22,138 bases of DNA. It comes from HGM04593 sp045631205 (GTDB lineage: Bacteria > Bacteroidota > Bacteroidia > Bacteroidales > Bacteroidaceae). Below, piece by piece: positions 13,833-21,452 of the stretch; position 1 is the first letter of the stretch, and each line of letters opens with the position of its first letter. The translations under genes and the position numbers were made by a program. The DNA lies in contig JAZQUI010000022.1 in the NCBI GenBank assembly GCA_045631205.1, positions 1-22,138 on the forward strand, read 5' to 3'. The notes beneath the pieces were generated by a model. It was not told the DNA's origin and ran no database searches. It saw only the letters and a list, made by a program, of their open reading frames with translations.

Positions 13833-15353
13833 ATGTTCGAAGGACAACCTAAGGGTCTATACGCCCTTGCTTTGGCTAACACCGGTGAGCGCTTTGGCTA
13901 CTACACCATGTTGGCTGTGTTTGTGATGTTCTTGCAGGCAAACTTCGGTTTTGACAGTGCGGTTGCAGGTTCAATTTATTCGGCCTTCCTGGGCTTTGTT
14001 TATTTCATGCCTTTGTTCGGTGGTATGGCTGCCGACAAGTTCGGCTATGGCAAGATGGTTACCATCGGTATCACCATCATGTTCCTCGGTTATGTAGTAC
14101 TTGCTTTGCCTCTCGGCGCAAACAGCGTTGCTGTTACCGCTATGGGTATGGCGTTGGTACTCATCTCTTTGGGTACAGGTTTGTTTAAAGGAAACTTGCA
14201 GGTAATGGTTGGTAACCTTTACGACGATCCCAAGTATGCAAGCAAGCGTGATTCCGGTTTCAGCGTGTTCTATATGGCTATCAACATCGGTGCCATGTTT
14301 GCTCCCACTGCTGCCATTGAGATTATGAAGTGGGCTCAAAGTTCTTTGGGTGTCAGCGAGGCCGATTCTTATCACTTTGCATTCGGTGTAGCGTGCTTGT
14401 CACTCATTGTTTCCATTGCTATCTACTATGCTTTCCGTAGCACATTCAGCCACACTGACAGAAGCAAGAAAGTTGCTGCTTCAACCGGTGAGACTGCTGT
14501 AAAGGAGCTTACTCCTGCCGAGACAAAAGAGCGTATCATTTGCTTGTGTCTTGTTTATGCTGTGGTTATTTTCTTCTGGATGGCTTTCCACCAGAACGGT
14601 TCAACCCTTACATTCTTTGCACGTGACTATACTGCAACAAGTTCTACCGGTATTGAGAGCATGGCTTTTGATGTTGTAAACCTTGTGTTCGCAATATTCA
14701 TTGTGTATGGTTTGTTCGGTATCTTCCAGAGTACAACAGCAAAGGGCAAAACAATTGCCGGTATTATCACAGCTGCTGCTTTTGGTGGTCTTGTATATAA
14801 ATATTATGGTCTTCCCGCTGTTACCGAGGTTAGCGCTCCCATCTTCCAGCAGTTCAATGCTTGCTTTGTGGTTGCTCTTACTCCCGTTTCAATTGCAATA
14901 TTCAGTGCACTGGCAAAGAAAGGCAAAGAGCCTTCTGCTCCTATGAAGATTGGTTTGGGTATGTTGGTTGCAGGTGTTGCTTACTTGTTGCTTACAGTAG
15001 GTTCTATCGGTCTTCCCGCTCCTGAACTTGACGCTGCCGGACAGCCTTTGCACATGGCAAATGTCTCTCCCAACTGGTTGATTTCAACCTACCTTGTGCT
15101 TACTTTTGCCGAGCTTCTTCTTTCACCCATCGGTATCTCTTTTGTTACCAAGGTGGCTCCTCCCAAGTATGCAGGTATGATGATGGGTGGATGGTTTGTG
15201 GCTACCGCTGTGGGTAACTTCCTTGTTGCTATTCCTGCCCTTATGTGGGGTGCTTCGTTGACCATTGTTTGGGGTGTACTTATCGGTATCTGCTTGCTTG
15301 CTGCAACATTTATCTTTGTTATTTTGAAACGTCTCGAGAAGGTTTCAAAGTAA
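13833..15353 (+). CDS. POT/PTR-family proton-coupled peptide transporter (MFS)
   Basis: This is a 506-residue inner-membrane transporter of the POT (PTR2) family, expected to import di- and tripeptides with protons. The start is set at the ATG giving MFEGQPKGLYALALANTGERFGYY, where the family begins. Visible landmarks are ERFGYY in helix 1, GGMAADKFGYGK in the loop after helix 2, KGNLQVMVGNLY, and the PTR2 signature FYMAINIGAMFAP. About 13-14 hydrophobic segments can be read. The ExxER proton-coupling motif has Asn16 where the first Glu would be (N-T-G-E-R). A strong terminator follows at 15373. A secreted peptidase gene lies next on the same strand, which would fit peptide feeding, though it has its own promoter. 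Confidence 0.92.
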   Translation: MFEGQPKGLYALALANTGERFGYYTMLAVFVMFLQANFGFDSAVAGSIYSAFLGFVYFMPLFGGMAADKFGYGKMVTIGITIMFLGYVVLALPLGANSVAVTAMGMALVLISLGTGLFKGNLQVMVGNLYDDPKYASKRDSGFSVFYMAINIGAMFAPTAAIEIMKWAQSSLGVSEADSYHFAFGVACLSLIVSIAIYYAFRSTFSHTDRSKKVAASTGETAVKELTPAETKERIICLCLVYAVVIFFWMAFHQNGSTLTFFARDYTATSSTGIESMAFDVVNLVFAIFIVYGLFGIFQSTTAKGKTIAGIITAAAFGGLVYKYYGLPAVTEVSAPIFQQFNACFVVALTPVSIAIFSALAKKGKEPSAPMKIGLGMLVAGVAYLLLTVGSIGLPAPELDAAGQPLHMANVSPNWLISTYLVLTFAELLLSPIGISFVTKVAPPKYAGMMMGGWFVATAVGNFLVAIPALMWGASLTIVWGVLIGICLLAATFIFVILKRLEKVSK

Positions 15354-15372
15354 ATCCCGATAATTGATACAG

Positions 15373-15411
15373 GTGGCGGAGCGGCATTGATGTTTGCTCC
15401 GCCACTTTTTT
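15373..15411 (+). terminator. Intrinsic terminator after the POT transporter
   Basis: GTGGCGGAGC (15373-15382) pairs perfectly with GCTCCGCCAC (15396-15405), a 10-bp G-C-rich stem followed directly by six T residues (15406-15411). It lies 20 bp after the transporter stop. Confidence 0.95.
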
Positions 15412-15457
15412 GTATTCTCTTTTTCGCTATCTTTTAATGTTATATCCGTTTTTTTTG

Positions 15458-15465
15458 TAAATTTG
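15458..15465 (+). promoter_or_regulatory. Promoter -7 element of the peptidase-ATPase operon
   Basis: TAAATTTG fits the TAnnTTTG consensus exactly and lies 78 bp before the peptidase ATG, after the upstream terminator. A run of T (15432-15435) about 22 bp upstream is the only -33 candidate and is weak. Confidence 0.5.
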
Positions 15466-15480
15466 CCTTAATTTTGATTG

Positions 15481-15497
15481 TAGGCACGCTGTGCCTA
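15481..15497 (+). promoter_or_regulatory. Hairpin in the 5' leader of the peptidase gene
   Basis: TAGGCAC (15481-15487) pairs perfectly with GTGCCTA (15491-15497) around a three-base loop. It sits just downstream of the presumed transcription start and about 39 bp before the ATG. No T-tract follows, so it is not a terminator. It may stabilise the mRNA 5' end or be a protein-binding palindrome. Confidence 0.4.
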
Positions 15498-15535
15498 TGC
15501 TTCTATGTGGTAAATAACCCAAAAAACAAATAATT

Positions 15536-16840
15536 ATGTACAGAAAATTGTTTCTTCTTATTTCGCTTTTTGTTGTTTCGTTTGCCCTGTGTGCAAAGGA
15601 GAACGATGTAGAGGTGATGCTTAAAAAAATTGATGCGGTGAGCGGTGTTGAAAAGATTGAAAAGGCCGACACGCTGCGTAGTTATTATTTGATGAAGTTC
15701 CGCCAGCAGCTTGTGCCCGGTGATGAGTCAAAAGGTACTTTTGAGCAGCGTGTGATGCTTGGTCACCGTGGTTACGACCGCCCTGTGGTTATGGTTACCG
15801 AAGGTTATGGTGCCGATTATGCTTTCAGCAATCCTCGTTATATGGAGGAACTTACTAAGTTGATTGATGCGAATATCATCTTTGTGGAGTATCGTTACTT
15901 CTCGGGCTCAACTCCCGAACCTTGCAATTGGGAGTATCTTACCATTGCAAACTCTATGGAGGATTATCACAACATAATCACCGCATTCAAGAAATATTAT
16001 ACCAAAAAGTGGGCAACCACAGGTATCAGCAAGGGTGGTTCAACATCAATGTTCCTTCGTGCATATTATCCCGAAGATATCGATGTAAGCGTTCCTTATG
16101 TAGGCCCGTTGAGCTACTCGGTTGAGGATGGTCGTCACGAGTCGTTCCTTGAGCGTGTTTCAACAAAAGAGAAACGCGATGCTGTGAGAAATTTCCAGTA
16201 TCTGTTGTTTGAGCGCAAGGAGCAGATGATGCCTTTGCTCGAGGCTTACAGTGCCGAGAAGGGTTACTCTTTCCGCGCTCCCATGTCTGAGATTTACGAT
16301 TTGTGTGTACTCGAGTATCAGTTCTCTTTCTGGCAGTGGGGTGCTCCTATCGAAGATATACCCGCGGCAACTGCCGACGATAATACTCTTTTCGAATATT
16401 TCGTGAGAATGTGCAGTCCCGACTATTTTTCGGCAACCACAAAAATTGGTTCTTTCTTTGTTCAGGCGATTAAGGATTTTGGCTATTATGGCTACAATAC
16501 CGACCCCTTTGTGAAGTATCTTGACCCTGCCAAAGTAAAAGGTTATTTGAAGAAAGTTATGCTCCCCGCAGAGTTTGCCAATGTTCAGTTCGACGATACC
16601 AATCACCGCAAGGTTACCGATTTCTATACCGAGAACGACCCCAAGGCAATCTTTATCTATGGTGAGTGGGATCCTTGGACAGCAAGCGGTGTTACTTGGT
16701 TGAGCGAGCGCGGTAAGAAGAATACAAAAATATTCATTGTACCCGACGGCAGCCACACAGCTCGTATTGCCAACCTTCCCGAAGATAAACGAAAAGAGGT
16801 GCTCGACCTGCTCGACGAGTGGATGGAGTATAGAAAATAA
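15536..16840 (+). CDS. Secreted serine peptidase, S28/S37 (tripeptidyl aminopeptidase) type
   Basis: This 434-residue exported alpha/beta hydrolase begins with a signal peptide (residues 1-20, KLFLLISLFVVSFALCA). The catalytic Ser is Ser165 in the nucleophile elbow GISKGGST. The acid is probably Asp379 (YGEWDPWTASG) and the His is His407 (PDGSHTARI). The EYRYFSGSTPEPCNWEYLT block just before the elbow is characteristic of the PS-10/S37 group related to S28 prolyl peptidases. Enzymes of this group remove tripeptides or Pro-linked residues from peptide N-termini; the exact specificity is inferred. Export is likely to the periplasm; the lipobox is not canonical despite the Cys at 19. The next gene, an ABC ATPase, starts 1 bp after the stop. 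Confidence 0.88.
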   Translation: MYRKLFLLISLFVVSFALCAKENDVEVMLKKIDAVSGVEKIEKADTLRSYYLMKFRQQLVPGDESKGTFEQRVMLGHRGYDRPVVMVTEGYGADYAFSNPRYMEELTKLIDANIIFVEYRYFSGSTPEPCNWEYLTIANSMEDYHNIITAFKKYYTKKWATTGISKGGSTSMFLRAYYPEDIDVSVPYVGPLSYSVEDGRHESFLERVSTKEKRDAVRNFQYLLFERKEQMMPLLEAYSAEKGYSFRAPMSEIYDLCVLEYQFSFWQWGAPIEDIPAATADDNTLFEYFVRMCSPDYFSATTKIGSFFVQAIKDFGYYGYNTDPFVKYLDPAKVKGYLKKVMLPAEFANVQFDDTNHRKVTDFYTENDPKAIFIYGEWDPWTASGVTWLSERGKKNTKIFIVPDGSHTARIANLPEDKRKEVLDLLDEWMEYRK

Positions 16841-16841
16841 A

Positions 16842-17621
16842 ATGAATTCGCAGGTAATAGAAATAGAAAATCTCGCGATAGGATACGGCGGCAAAGGTGC
16901 CGCCGTATCTGTCCTTGATGGTATCACGGCTTCTCTCTCTTGTGGCGAGGTTGTGGCACTTGTGGGGCGTAATGGTGCGGGAAAATCGACCTTGCTGCGC
17001 ACGCTTGCCGGTTACCAGCCTCCTTTGTCGGGCTGTTTGCGCTATTCGGGCATTGATGCTTTGAAGGTGACTTTGGTGACGTTGTCGAAGTTGATATCGG
17101 TTGTGCTTACCGACACGGCTGCAGCATTGAACCTCACGGTGCGTGAACTTGTGGCAATGGGGCGCACTCCTTACACCAATTTTGTGGGGCATTTGCGTGC
17201 TTGTGACAAGGAGATTGTGGAGAAATCTATGGCTGCGATAGGTGTGCTTGCGTTGGCCGACAGAAAAGTGGCTACACTGAGCGATGGCGAGCGTCAAAAG
17301 TGTATGATAGCAAAGGCACTTGTACAGGAGACTCCCGTGATTATGCTTGACGAGCCTACTGCGTTTCTCGATTTTTCGAGCAAGGTGGCTCTTTTTCGTC
17401 TTCTTAAAAAAACGGCGGCGGAGATGAACAAGGCAGTGATTGTTTCTACCCACGACCTTGAACTTGCCCTGCGCATGAGCGACAGGCTGTGGCTTGTCGA
17501 TGGCGGCTCTTTGCACTGCGGAACGGTTGGGGAATTGTCGGGCAATGGCGTGTTGCAGAAATTTGTGGAGCACGACGGTATTTATTACGACAAAGAGAAG
17601 AACCGTCTCGAAATACTGTAA
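16842..17621 (+). CDS. ABC transporter ATP-binding protein, FecE/BtuD (iron-siderophore/cobalamin) type
   Basis: This is a 259-residue ATPase subunit. I chose the ATG at 16842 (MNSQVIEIEN), 1 bp after the peptidase stop; the longer open frame overlaps the peptidase gene and adds non-family sequence. The Walker A is GRNGAGKST (42-50), the signature is LSDGE (146-150), the Walker B is VIMLDEPTAFLD (166-177) and the H-loop His is His204 (STHDLEL). The segment LTVRELVAMGRTPYTNF is typical of the siderophore/heme/B12 group. The Q-loop position reads VVLTD, with Thr90 where Gln is usual. No permease or binding-protein gene is in the window, so its partner is elsewhere. The substrate cannot be told. 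Confidence 0.9.
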   Translation: MNSQVIEIENLAIGYGGKGAAVSVLDGITASLSCGEVVALVGRNGAGKSTLLRTLAGYQPPLSGCLRYSGIDALKVTLVTLSKLISVVLTDTAAALNLTVRELVAMGRTPYTNFVGHLRACDKEIVEKSMAAIGVLALADRKVATLSDGERQKCMIAKALVQETPVIMLDEPTAFLDFSSKVALFRLLKKTAAEMNKAVIVSTHDLELALRMSDRLWLVDGGSLHCGTVGELSGNGVLQKFVEHDGIYYDKEKNRLEIL

Positions 17622-17668
17622 AGCAACGCTACGGTGACATCTTTTTTTTATAGATGTTGGTTTGTCGC
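17622..17668 (+). other. Short gap after the ABC ATPase with a T-tract
   Basis: An eight-T run is flanked by ACATC (17636-17640) and GATGT (17653-17657), giving a weak 5-bp hairpin with a T-rich loop. It is too weak to call an intrinsic terminator with confidence. Confidence 0.25.
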
Positions 17669-17698
17669 TTGCAAAGTGAAAAAAAAATATTACCTTTG
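17669..17698 (+). promoter_or_regulatory. Promoter of the Nif3/zinc-ribbon operon
   Basis: TTG (17669-17671) and TACCTTTG (17691-17698) are separated by 19 bp, an exact match to the Bacteroidetes sigma-ABfr promoter. Transcription would start near 17705, leaving a leader of about 35 nt before the TTG start codon. Confidence 0.75.
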
Positions 17699-17739
17699 CA
17701 GATGTAAATGCGAAACACACTCGCGTAACATTTTATCTA

Positions 17740-18837
17740 TTGGCTAAAATTAAAGAGATAGCAGCAGCCCTTGAAATGTTCGCGCCTCTGCCGCTACAGG
17801 ATGGCTTCGATAATGCCGGATTGCAGATTGGATTAACAGATGCGGAAGTTACAGGGGTTTTATTGTGTCTTGATGTGACGGAAAAAATCGTAGAAGAGGC
17901 TGTCGCGTCGGGGTGCAATCTCATTGTGTCACATCACCCCCTTATTTTTTCTCCCCTTAAAAAAATCACCGGCGCAACATACGTTGAGCGTTGTGTGATA
18001 AAGGCTTTGAGCAATGGTGTTGCCATCTATTCGGCACACACAAATATAGACAATGCTCCTAATGGCGTAAATTACCGCATAGCCGAAAAACTGGGGTTGC
18101 AGAATCTTAAAATTCTTGTACCAAAGGAGAATTCTCTACTCAAGTTGTCGGTTTATGTTCCTGTTGCTGCTGCCGATGCTGTGCGTGAGGCTCTTTTTGC
18201 AGCGGGCTGTGGAAATATTGGCAATTACGACTCTTGCAGCTATAATGTGGAGGGTTTCGGTACTTTTCGTGCAGGTGAGGGAGCAAATCCTTTCTGTGGC
18301 TCGCTGGGTGCTTTGCATAAAGAAAATGAGGTGCGCATAGATACCATAATGCCTGCGTATATAAAAGGTAGAGTGGTGAAGGCGTTGCTTGCGGCTCACC
18401 CATACGAAGAACCTGCTTATGATATATATCCTTTGCAGAATAACTGGGAGAGTGTGGGCACAGGTGTTATAGGTGAACTTCCCGAGGCTGTTTGTGAGCA
18501 TGATATTCTGTTGAAGATAAAAGACGCTTTTGCGGCTGGTTGTGTGCGCCACACTTCTCTTCTTGGTAAGAAGGTGAAAAAAATAGCTCTTTGTGGTGGT
18601 GCAGGCGGCTCTTTTGCCGGTGCTGCACTTGCGGCCGGCGCCGACCTCTATCTCACCGGTGAAGCACGCTATCACGATCTCTTTTACTACGACAGCAAGA
18701 TGTTGGTGGCTTTTATAGGGCACTACGAGAGTGAGCAGTTTACTATGGATATCTTCAAAGAGATTATCACAACTTCATTCCCTGAAATGAAGATAAAGAT
18801 TACCGAACATAACACGAATCCAATTCAATACTTATAA
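17740..18837 (+). CDS. Nif3-like dinuclear metal-centre protein (YqfO type)
   Basis: This 365-residue Nif3/DUF34 protein is often annotated GTP cyclohydrolase 1 type 2. The start is a TTG: no ATG occurs in frame between the promoter and the conserved AKIKEIAAALEMFAPL. Metal ligands fit the family: His65-His66 (IVSHHPLIF), His100 and Asp104 (AHTNIDNAPNG), then His328 and Glu332 (GHYESEQFTMD). The middle (about 130-235) is the PII/CutA-like insert of the long YqfO form, with HPYEEPAYDIYPL at its end. The molecular function is not established; a cytosolic ring-shaped metal-binding oligomer is expected. The zinc-ribbon protein gene follows after 27 bp, a pairing I know from other Bacteroidetes. 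Confidence 0.92.
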   Translation: MAKIKEIAAALEMFAPLPLQDGFDNAGLQIGLTDAEVTGVLLCLDVTEKIVEEAVASGCNLIVSHHPLIFSPLKKITGATYVERCVIKALSNGVAIYSAHTNIDNAPNGVNYRIAEKLGLQNLKILVPKENSLLKLSVYVPVAAADAVREALFAAGCGNIGNYDSCSYNVEGFGTFRAGEGANPFCGSLGALHKENEVRIDTIMPAYIKGRVVKALLAAHPYEEPAYDIYPLQNNWESVGTGVIGELPEAVCEHDILLKIKDAFAAGCVRHTSLLGKKVKKIALCGGAGGSFAGAALAAGADLYLTGEARYHDLFYYDSKMLVAFIGHYESEQFTMDIFKEIITTSFPEMKIKITEHNTNPIQYL

Positions 18838-18864
18838 AATATTAACCTTTAAATAACTATAAAA

Positions 18865-19680
18865 ATGGCAAAGAAAGACCCTGCTGAATACACAGTGGAA
18901 GAGAAATTGAAGACCCTTTATGAGTTGCAGACAATATTGTCGGAAATTGATAAGATTAAGATTCTTCGCGGTGAGCTTCCTCTCGAAGTGAAAGACCTCG
19001 AGGACGAGATTGTTGGTCTTGGAACTCGTATCGAGAATATCAACGCTGAGATTAAGAGCGTACGCGAGAATATCGTTGCTTTCCGCGAAGAGATGGAAAA
19101 CGCAAAGAAAAACATCGCTAAATACACCGAGGACCAGAACAACGTACGCAACAACCGCGAGTTCGACCTCTTGAACAAAGAAATTGAGTATAATAACCTT
19201 GTTATCGAGCACGACGAGAAGAAAATCGGCGAGGCACGTAACCAGGAGAAATACAAGAACGAGGAACTCGAGAAGGCGCAGAATATGCTCGACGAGCGCA
19301 AGAAAGACCTTGATATGAAACGTACCGAGCTCGAGGAGATTGTTACAGAGACAAAGGCTGAGGAGGAAAAATTGCGTGAGCAGGCTCGTGACCTCGAACA
19401 GAATATCGAGCCCCGTTTGCTCGCTTCTTTCAAACGTATCCGCAAGAGCACACGCAACGGTCTTGGTATCGTTTACGTTGAGCGCGATGCTTGTGCCGGT
19501 TGTTTTAGCAAGATTCCTTCACAGCGCCAGCTTGATATCCGTATGCGCAAGAAAATCATCGTTTGTGAGAACTGCGGTCGTATTATGATTGACCCCGAGC
19601 TTGCAGGCGTTCAGCAGGCACAGCCCGTCGAGGCTCCCGCACCCAAGAAACGCGGTATCCGTCGTGCAAAAGCCGAGTAA
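18865..19680 (+). CDS. Coiled-coil C4 zinc-ribbon protein
   Basis: This 271-residue protein is made of a long antiparallel coiled coil (about 10-190, with many Glu/Lys/Arg heptads) and a C-terminal zinc ribbon. The zinc ligands are Cys210-Cys213 (CAGC) and Cys234-Cys237 (CENC). NNVRNNREFDLLNKEIE near residue 100 is the conserved turn of the hairpin. A short Pro/Ala/Lys-rich basic tail follows (AQPVEAPAPKKRGIRRAKAE). The architecture matches the zinc-ribbon family that includes Helicobacter HP0958/FlgZ and Chlamydia CT398. These bind RNA-polymerase sigma-54 or nucleic acids, but the role in this organism is unknown. It is co-directional with the Nif3-like gene. The stop lies 55 bp before the stem of a strong terminator. 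Confidence 0.9.
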   Translation: MAKKDPAEYTVEEKLKTLYELQTILSEIDKIKILRGELPLEVKDLEDEIVGLGTRIENINAEIKSVRENIVAFREEMENAKKNIAKYTEDQNNVRNNREFDLLNKEIEYNNLVIEHDEKKIGEARNQEKYKNEELEKAQNMLDERKKDLDMKRTELEEIVTETKAEEEKLREQARDLEQNIEPRLLASFKRIRKSTRNGLGIVYVERDACAGCFSKIPSQRQLDIRMRKKIIVCENCGRIMIDPELAGVQQAQPVEAPAPKKRGIRRAKAE

Positions 19681-19702
19681 TTATAGGCTAAAGATAACTT
19701 AT

Positions 19703-19802
19703 GAGGGTGACCCAAAAGCCCACTTTTAGAACTAGCAACCCCAGTCAGAGTATATTCTGGCTGGGGTTGTTTTCTTTGCAAAATGACTTTTGAGTCATCC
19801 TC
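19703..19802. repeat. Nested palindromic element (about 100 bp)
   Basis: GAGGGTGACCCAAAAG (19703-19718) pairs with CTTTTGAGTCATCCTC (19787-19802): 14 Watson-Crick pairs, one G-U and one mismatch. A second stem, CAACCCCAG/CTGGGGTTG (19736-19744 with 19761-19769), is nested inside. Each outer arm also contains a local palindrome (GGGTGACCC; ATGACT/AGTCAT). The symmetric layout resembles a MITE- or REP-like unit as much as a simple terminator. No target-site duplication was found. Confidence 0.5.
19736..19777 (+). terminator. Intrinsic terminator after the zinc-ribbon gene
   Basis: CAACCCCAG (19736-19744) pairs with CTGGGGTTG (19761-19769). The stem continues through a T-G wobble and CAGA/TCTG (19746-19749 with 19756-19759), about 14 bp in all. 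TTTTCTTT follows on the plus strand. Confidence 0.85.
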
Positions 19803-19808
19803 TTTTTT
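19783..19808 (+). terminator. Second terminator-like hairpin
   Basis: ATGACT (19783-19788) pairs with AGTCAT (19793-19798) around TTTG, followed by CCTCTTTTTT. On the plus strand it is a back-up terminator. On the minus strand it lies about 30 bp beyond the pstB stop, but the T-tract there is short. Confidence 0.5.
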
Positions 19809-19827
19809 ATAATAGTACAGAGTCTCA

Positions 19828-20595
19828 TTATCCCATCTTACCTGTCAAATATGCTTTGGTGCGTTCATCGGCAGGGTTTGAGAACATCGTTTCAGTGTCG
19901 CCAAACTCGACAAGTTCACCAAGGTACATAAACATCGACTTTGAGGATATACGCCTTGCCTGTCCCATATTGTGGGTAACGATAAGGATTGTCACCTCCT
20001 TTTGCAACTCCAATAACAACTCCTCAATGTGCTTTGTTGCGATAGGGTCGAGAGCCGATGTAGGCTCATCCATCAACAATACATAGGGCTTCATAGCCAA
20101 GGCACGGGCGATGCACAAACGCTGCTGCTGGCCACCCGAAAGGAACGTTCCCTTCTTGTTGAGCACATCCTTAACCTCGTCCCAAAGTGCCACGCTACGC
20201 AAACAACGCTCTACGGTGGCATCCTTCTCGGCCTTTGAAAGTTTGATGCCGTTAAGGGCAAAGCCCGAAAGCACATTATCATAGATACTCATCGTTGGAA
20301 ATGGTGCGGGACGCTGGAAAACCATACCCACACGGCGACGCACATCGATAGGCTCCATCGATAGGATGTTATTGCCATTGAGCAGGATTTCACCGTCCAC
20401 ACGAATGTTGTCATATAGATTATGCATAAGGTTTACGGCACGCAACAGGGTTGATTTACCGCAACCCGAAGGTCCCATAATAGCTGTGATTGTATTTCTC
20501 TCGATAGCAGCCGATACATATTTCACAGCCATCGTTTGCTTGGTATATGATACACAAGTCTTCTTGAATTCCAATATAGGTTTTACTGATTCCAT
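19828..20595 (-). CDS. pstB: Phosphate ABC transporter ATP-binding protein
   Basis: PstB powers high-affinity phosphate import as the cytosolic ATPase of PstSCAB. The 255 residues are standard. The Walker A is GPSGCGKST (41-49), the Q-loop is FQRPAPFP with Gln94, the signature is LSGGQ (152-156), the Walker B is LLMDEPTSALDP (from 173) and the H-loop is His208 (VTHNMGQA). NLMHNLYDNIRVDGEI and the closing FGDTETMFSNPADERTKAYLTG are specific to PstB. It overlaps the end of pstA by 13 bp, indicating translational coupling. No phoU follows it; a convergent operon comes next. Confidence 0.97.
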   Translation of the reverse strand: MESVKPILEFKKTCVSYTKQTMAVKYVSAAIERNTITAIMGPSGCGKSTLLRAVNLMHNLYDNIRVDGEILLNGNNILSMEPIDVRRRVGMVFQRPAPFPTMSIYDNVLSGFALNGIKLSKAEKDATVERCLRSVALWDEVKDVLNKKGTFLSGGQQQRLCIARALAMKPYVLLMDEPTSALDPIATKHIEELLLELQKEVTILIVTHNMGQARRISSKSMFMYLGELVEFGDTETMFSNPADERTKAYLTGKMG

Positions 20596-21449
20596 TTCTT
20601 TGCAAGATATTTTGATAACAAATTAAGGGTGAGTACAAATAACAAGAGGAAGAGCGATGCCCCCCAAATAAGTTCCTGTAGGTTGGGATCGTTGAAGAAC
20701 TCCCAGATAAGCAATGGTACTGCCGATATTGGCTTGTCGACAGACCATCGGATGAGCGAACAACCGAGTGCCGTGAACATCAATGGTGCAGTCTCACCGA
20801 TAACTCGTGATATGGCAAGCAGAACACCCGTAAAGATACCGCCAAAGGCCGCAGGCAACTGCACCTTGAGCATGACACGCGCCTTGTTGCCACCCAATGC
20901 CAAGCCCGCCTCTTTAAGCGATGCCGGGAGAATTTTCAGAGTTTCCTCGGTTGAACGGATAATAAGCGGAAGCATCATAATGCAAAGTGCCACGCTACCT
21001 GCAATAGCTGAATAGCCCTTCATTGGCACTACCACCCAAATGTAGGTGATAATACCTATAATCACCGATGGTGTACCTTGCAAAAGGTCGGTCAAATAAC
21101 TTACGACCTGGGCGAAGCGATTCTTGCTATTCTCCGCAAGGAATGCACCGCACAAGATGCCTACGGGAACGGCAACAATTACTGCCATACTGAGCATAAT
21201 CATCGTACCGATAATACCATTTGCAATGCCTCCGGGGATAGGCTCACCCGCCTCGATAGCTTTCATTGCCTTATATGCCGTGGGTGTTGGCTCTGTAAAG
21301 AACGACCACGAAAGTTGGTCGTAACCACGCAATAATACTTCTCCCAGAATGGCAATCAACGGCATAGCTGTAAGGGCTGCAAGAATGCAGACACTCCACA
21401 GCATCAGTTTATCCTTTGCCAAGCGATTTTTTATTTTGAATGTAGTCAT
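20583..21449 (-). CDS. pstA: Phosphate ABC transporter permease
   Basis: PstA is one of the two membrane channel subunits of the PstSCAB phosphate importer. The 288-residue protein has about six hydrophobic segments (first at 17-38, others at about 78-105, 145-163 and 262-280). The EAA loop that contacts PstB is at about 178-201 (SLKEAGLALGGNKARVMLKVQLP). GIANGIIGTMIM and AFLAENSKNRF are family features. It starts 3 bp after pstC and its 3' end overlaps pstB by 13 bp, so pstC-pstA-pstB are one operon. Confidence 0.95.
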   Translation of the reverse strand: MTTFKIKNRLAKDKLMLWSVCILAALTAMPLIAILGEVLLRGYDQLSWSFFTEPTPTAYKAMKAIEAGEPIPGGIANGIIGTMIMLSMAVIVAVPVGILCGAFLAENSKNRFAQVVSYLTDLLQGTPSVIIGIITYIWVVVPMKGYSAIAGSVALCIMMLPLIIRSTEETLKILPASLKEAGLALGGNKARVMLKVQLPAAFGGIFTGVLLAISRVIGETAPLMFTALGCSLIRWSVDKPISAVPLLIWEFFNDPNLQELIWGASLFLLLFVLTLNLLSKYLAKKWNQ

Positions 21450-21452
21450 AGA

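Noticed and set aside
16737..16841. 35-codon upstream extension of the ABC ATPase
   Set aside because: It overlaps the peptidase C-terminus in another frame and adds residues outside the ABC fold. The ATG 1 bp after the peptidase stop fits better.
16160..17720. Long minus-strand open frames opposite the peptidase and ABC ATPase genes
   Set aside because: They span two clearly real plus-strand genes with intact catalytic motifs and show no domain of their own.
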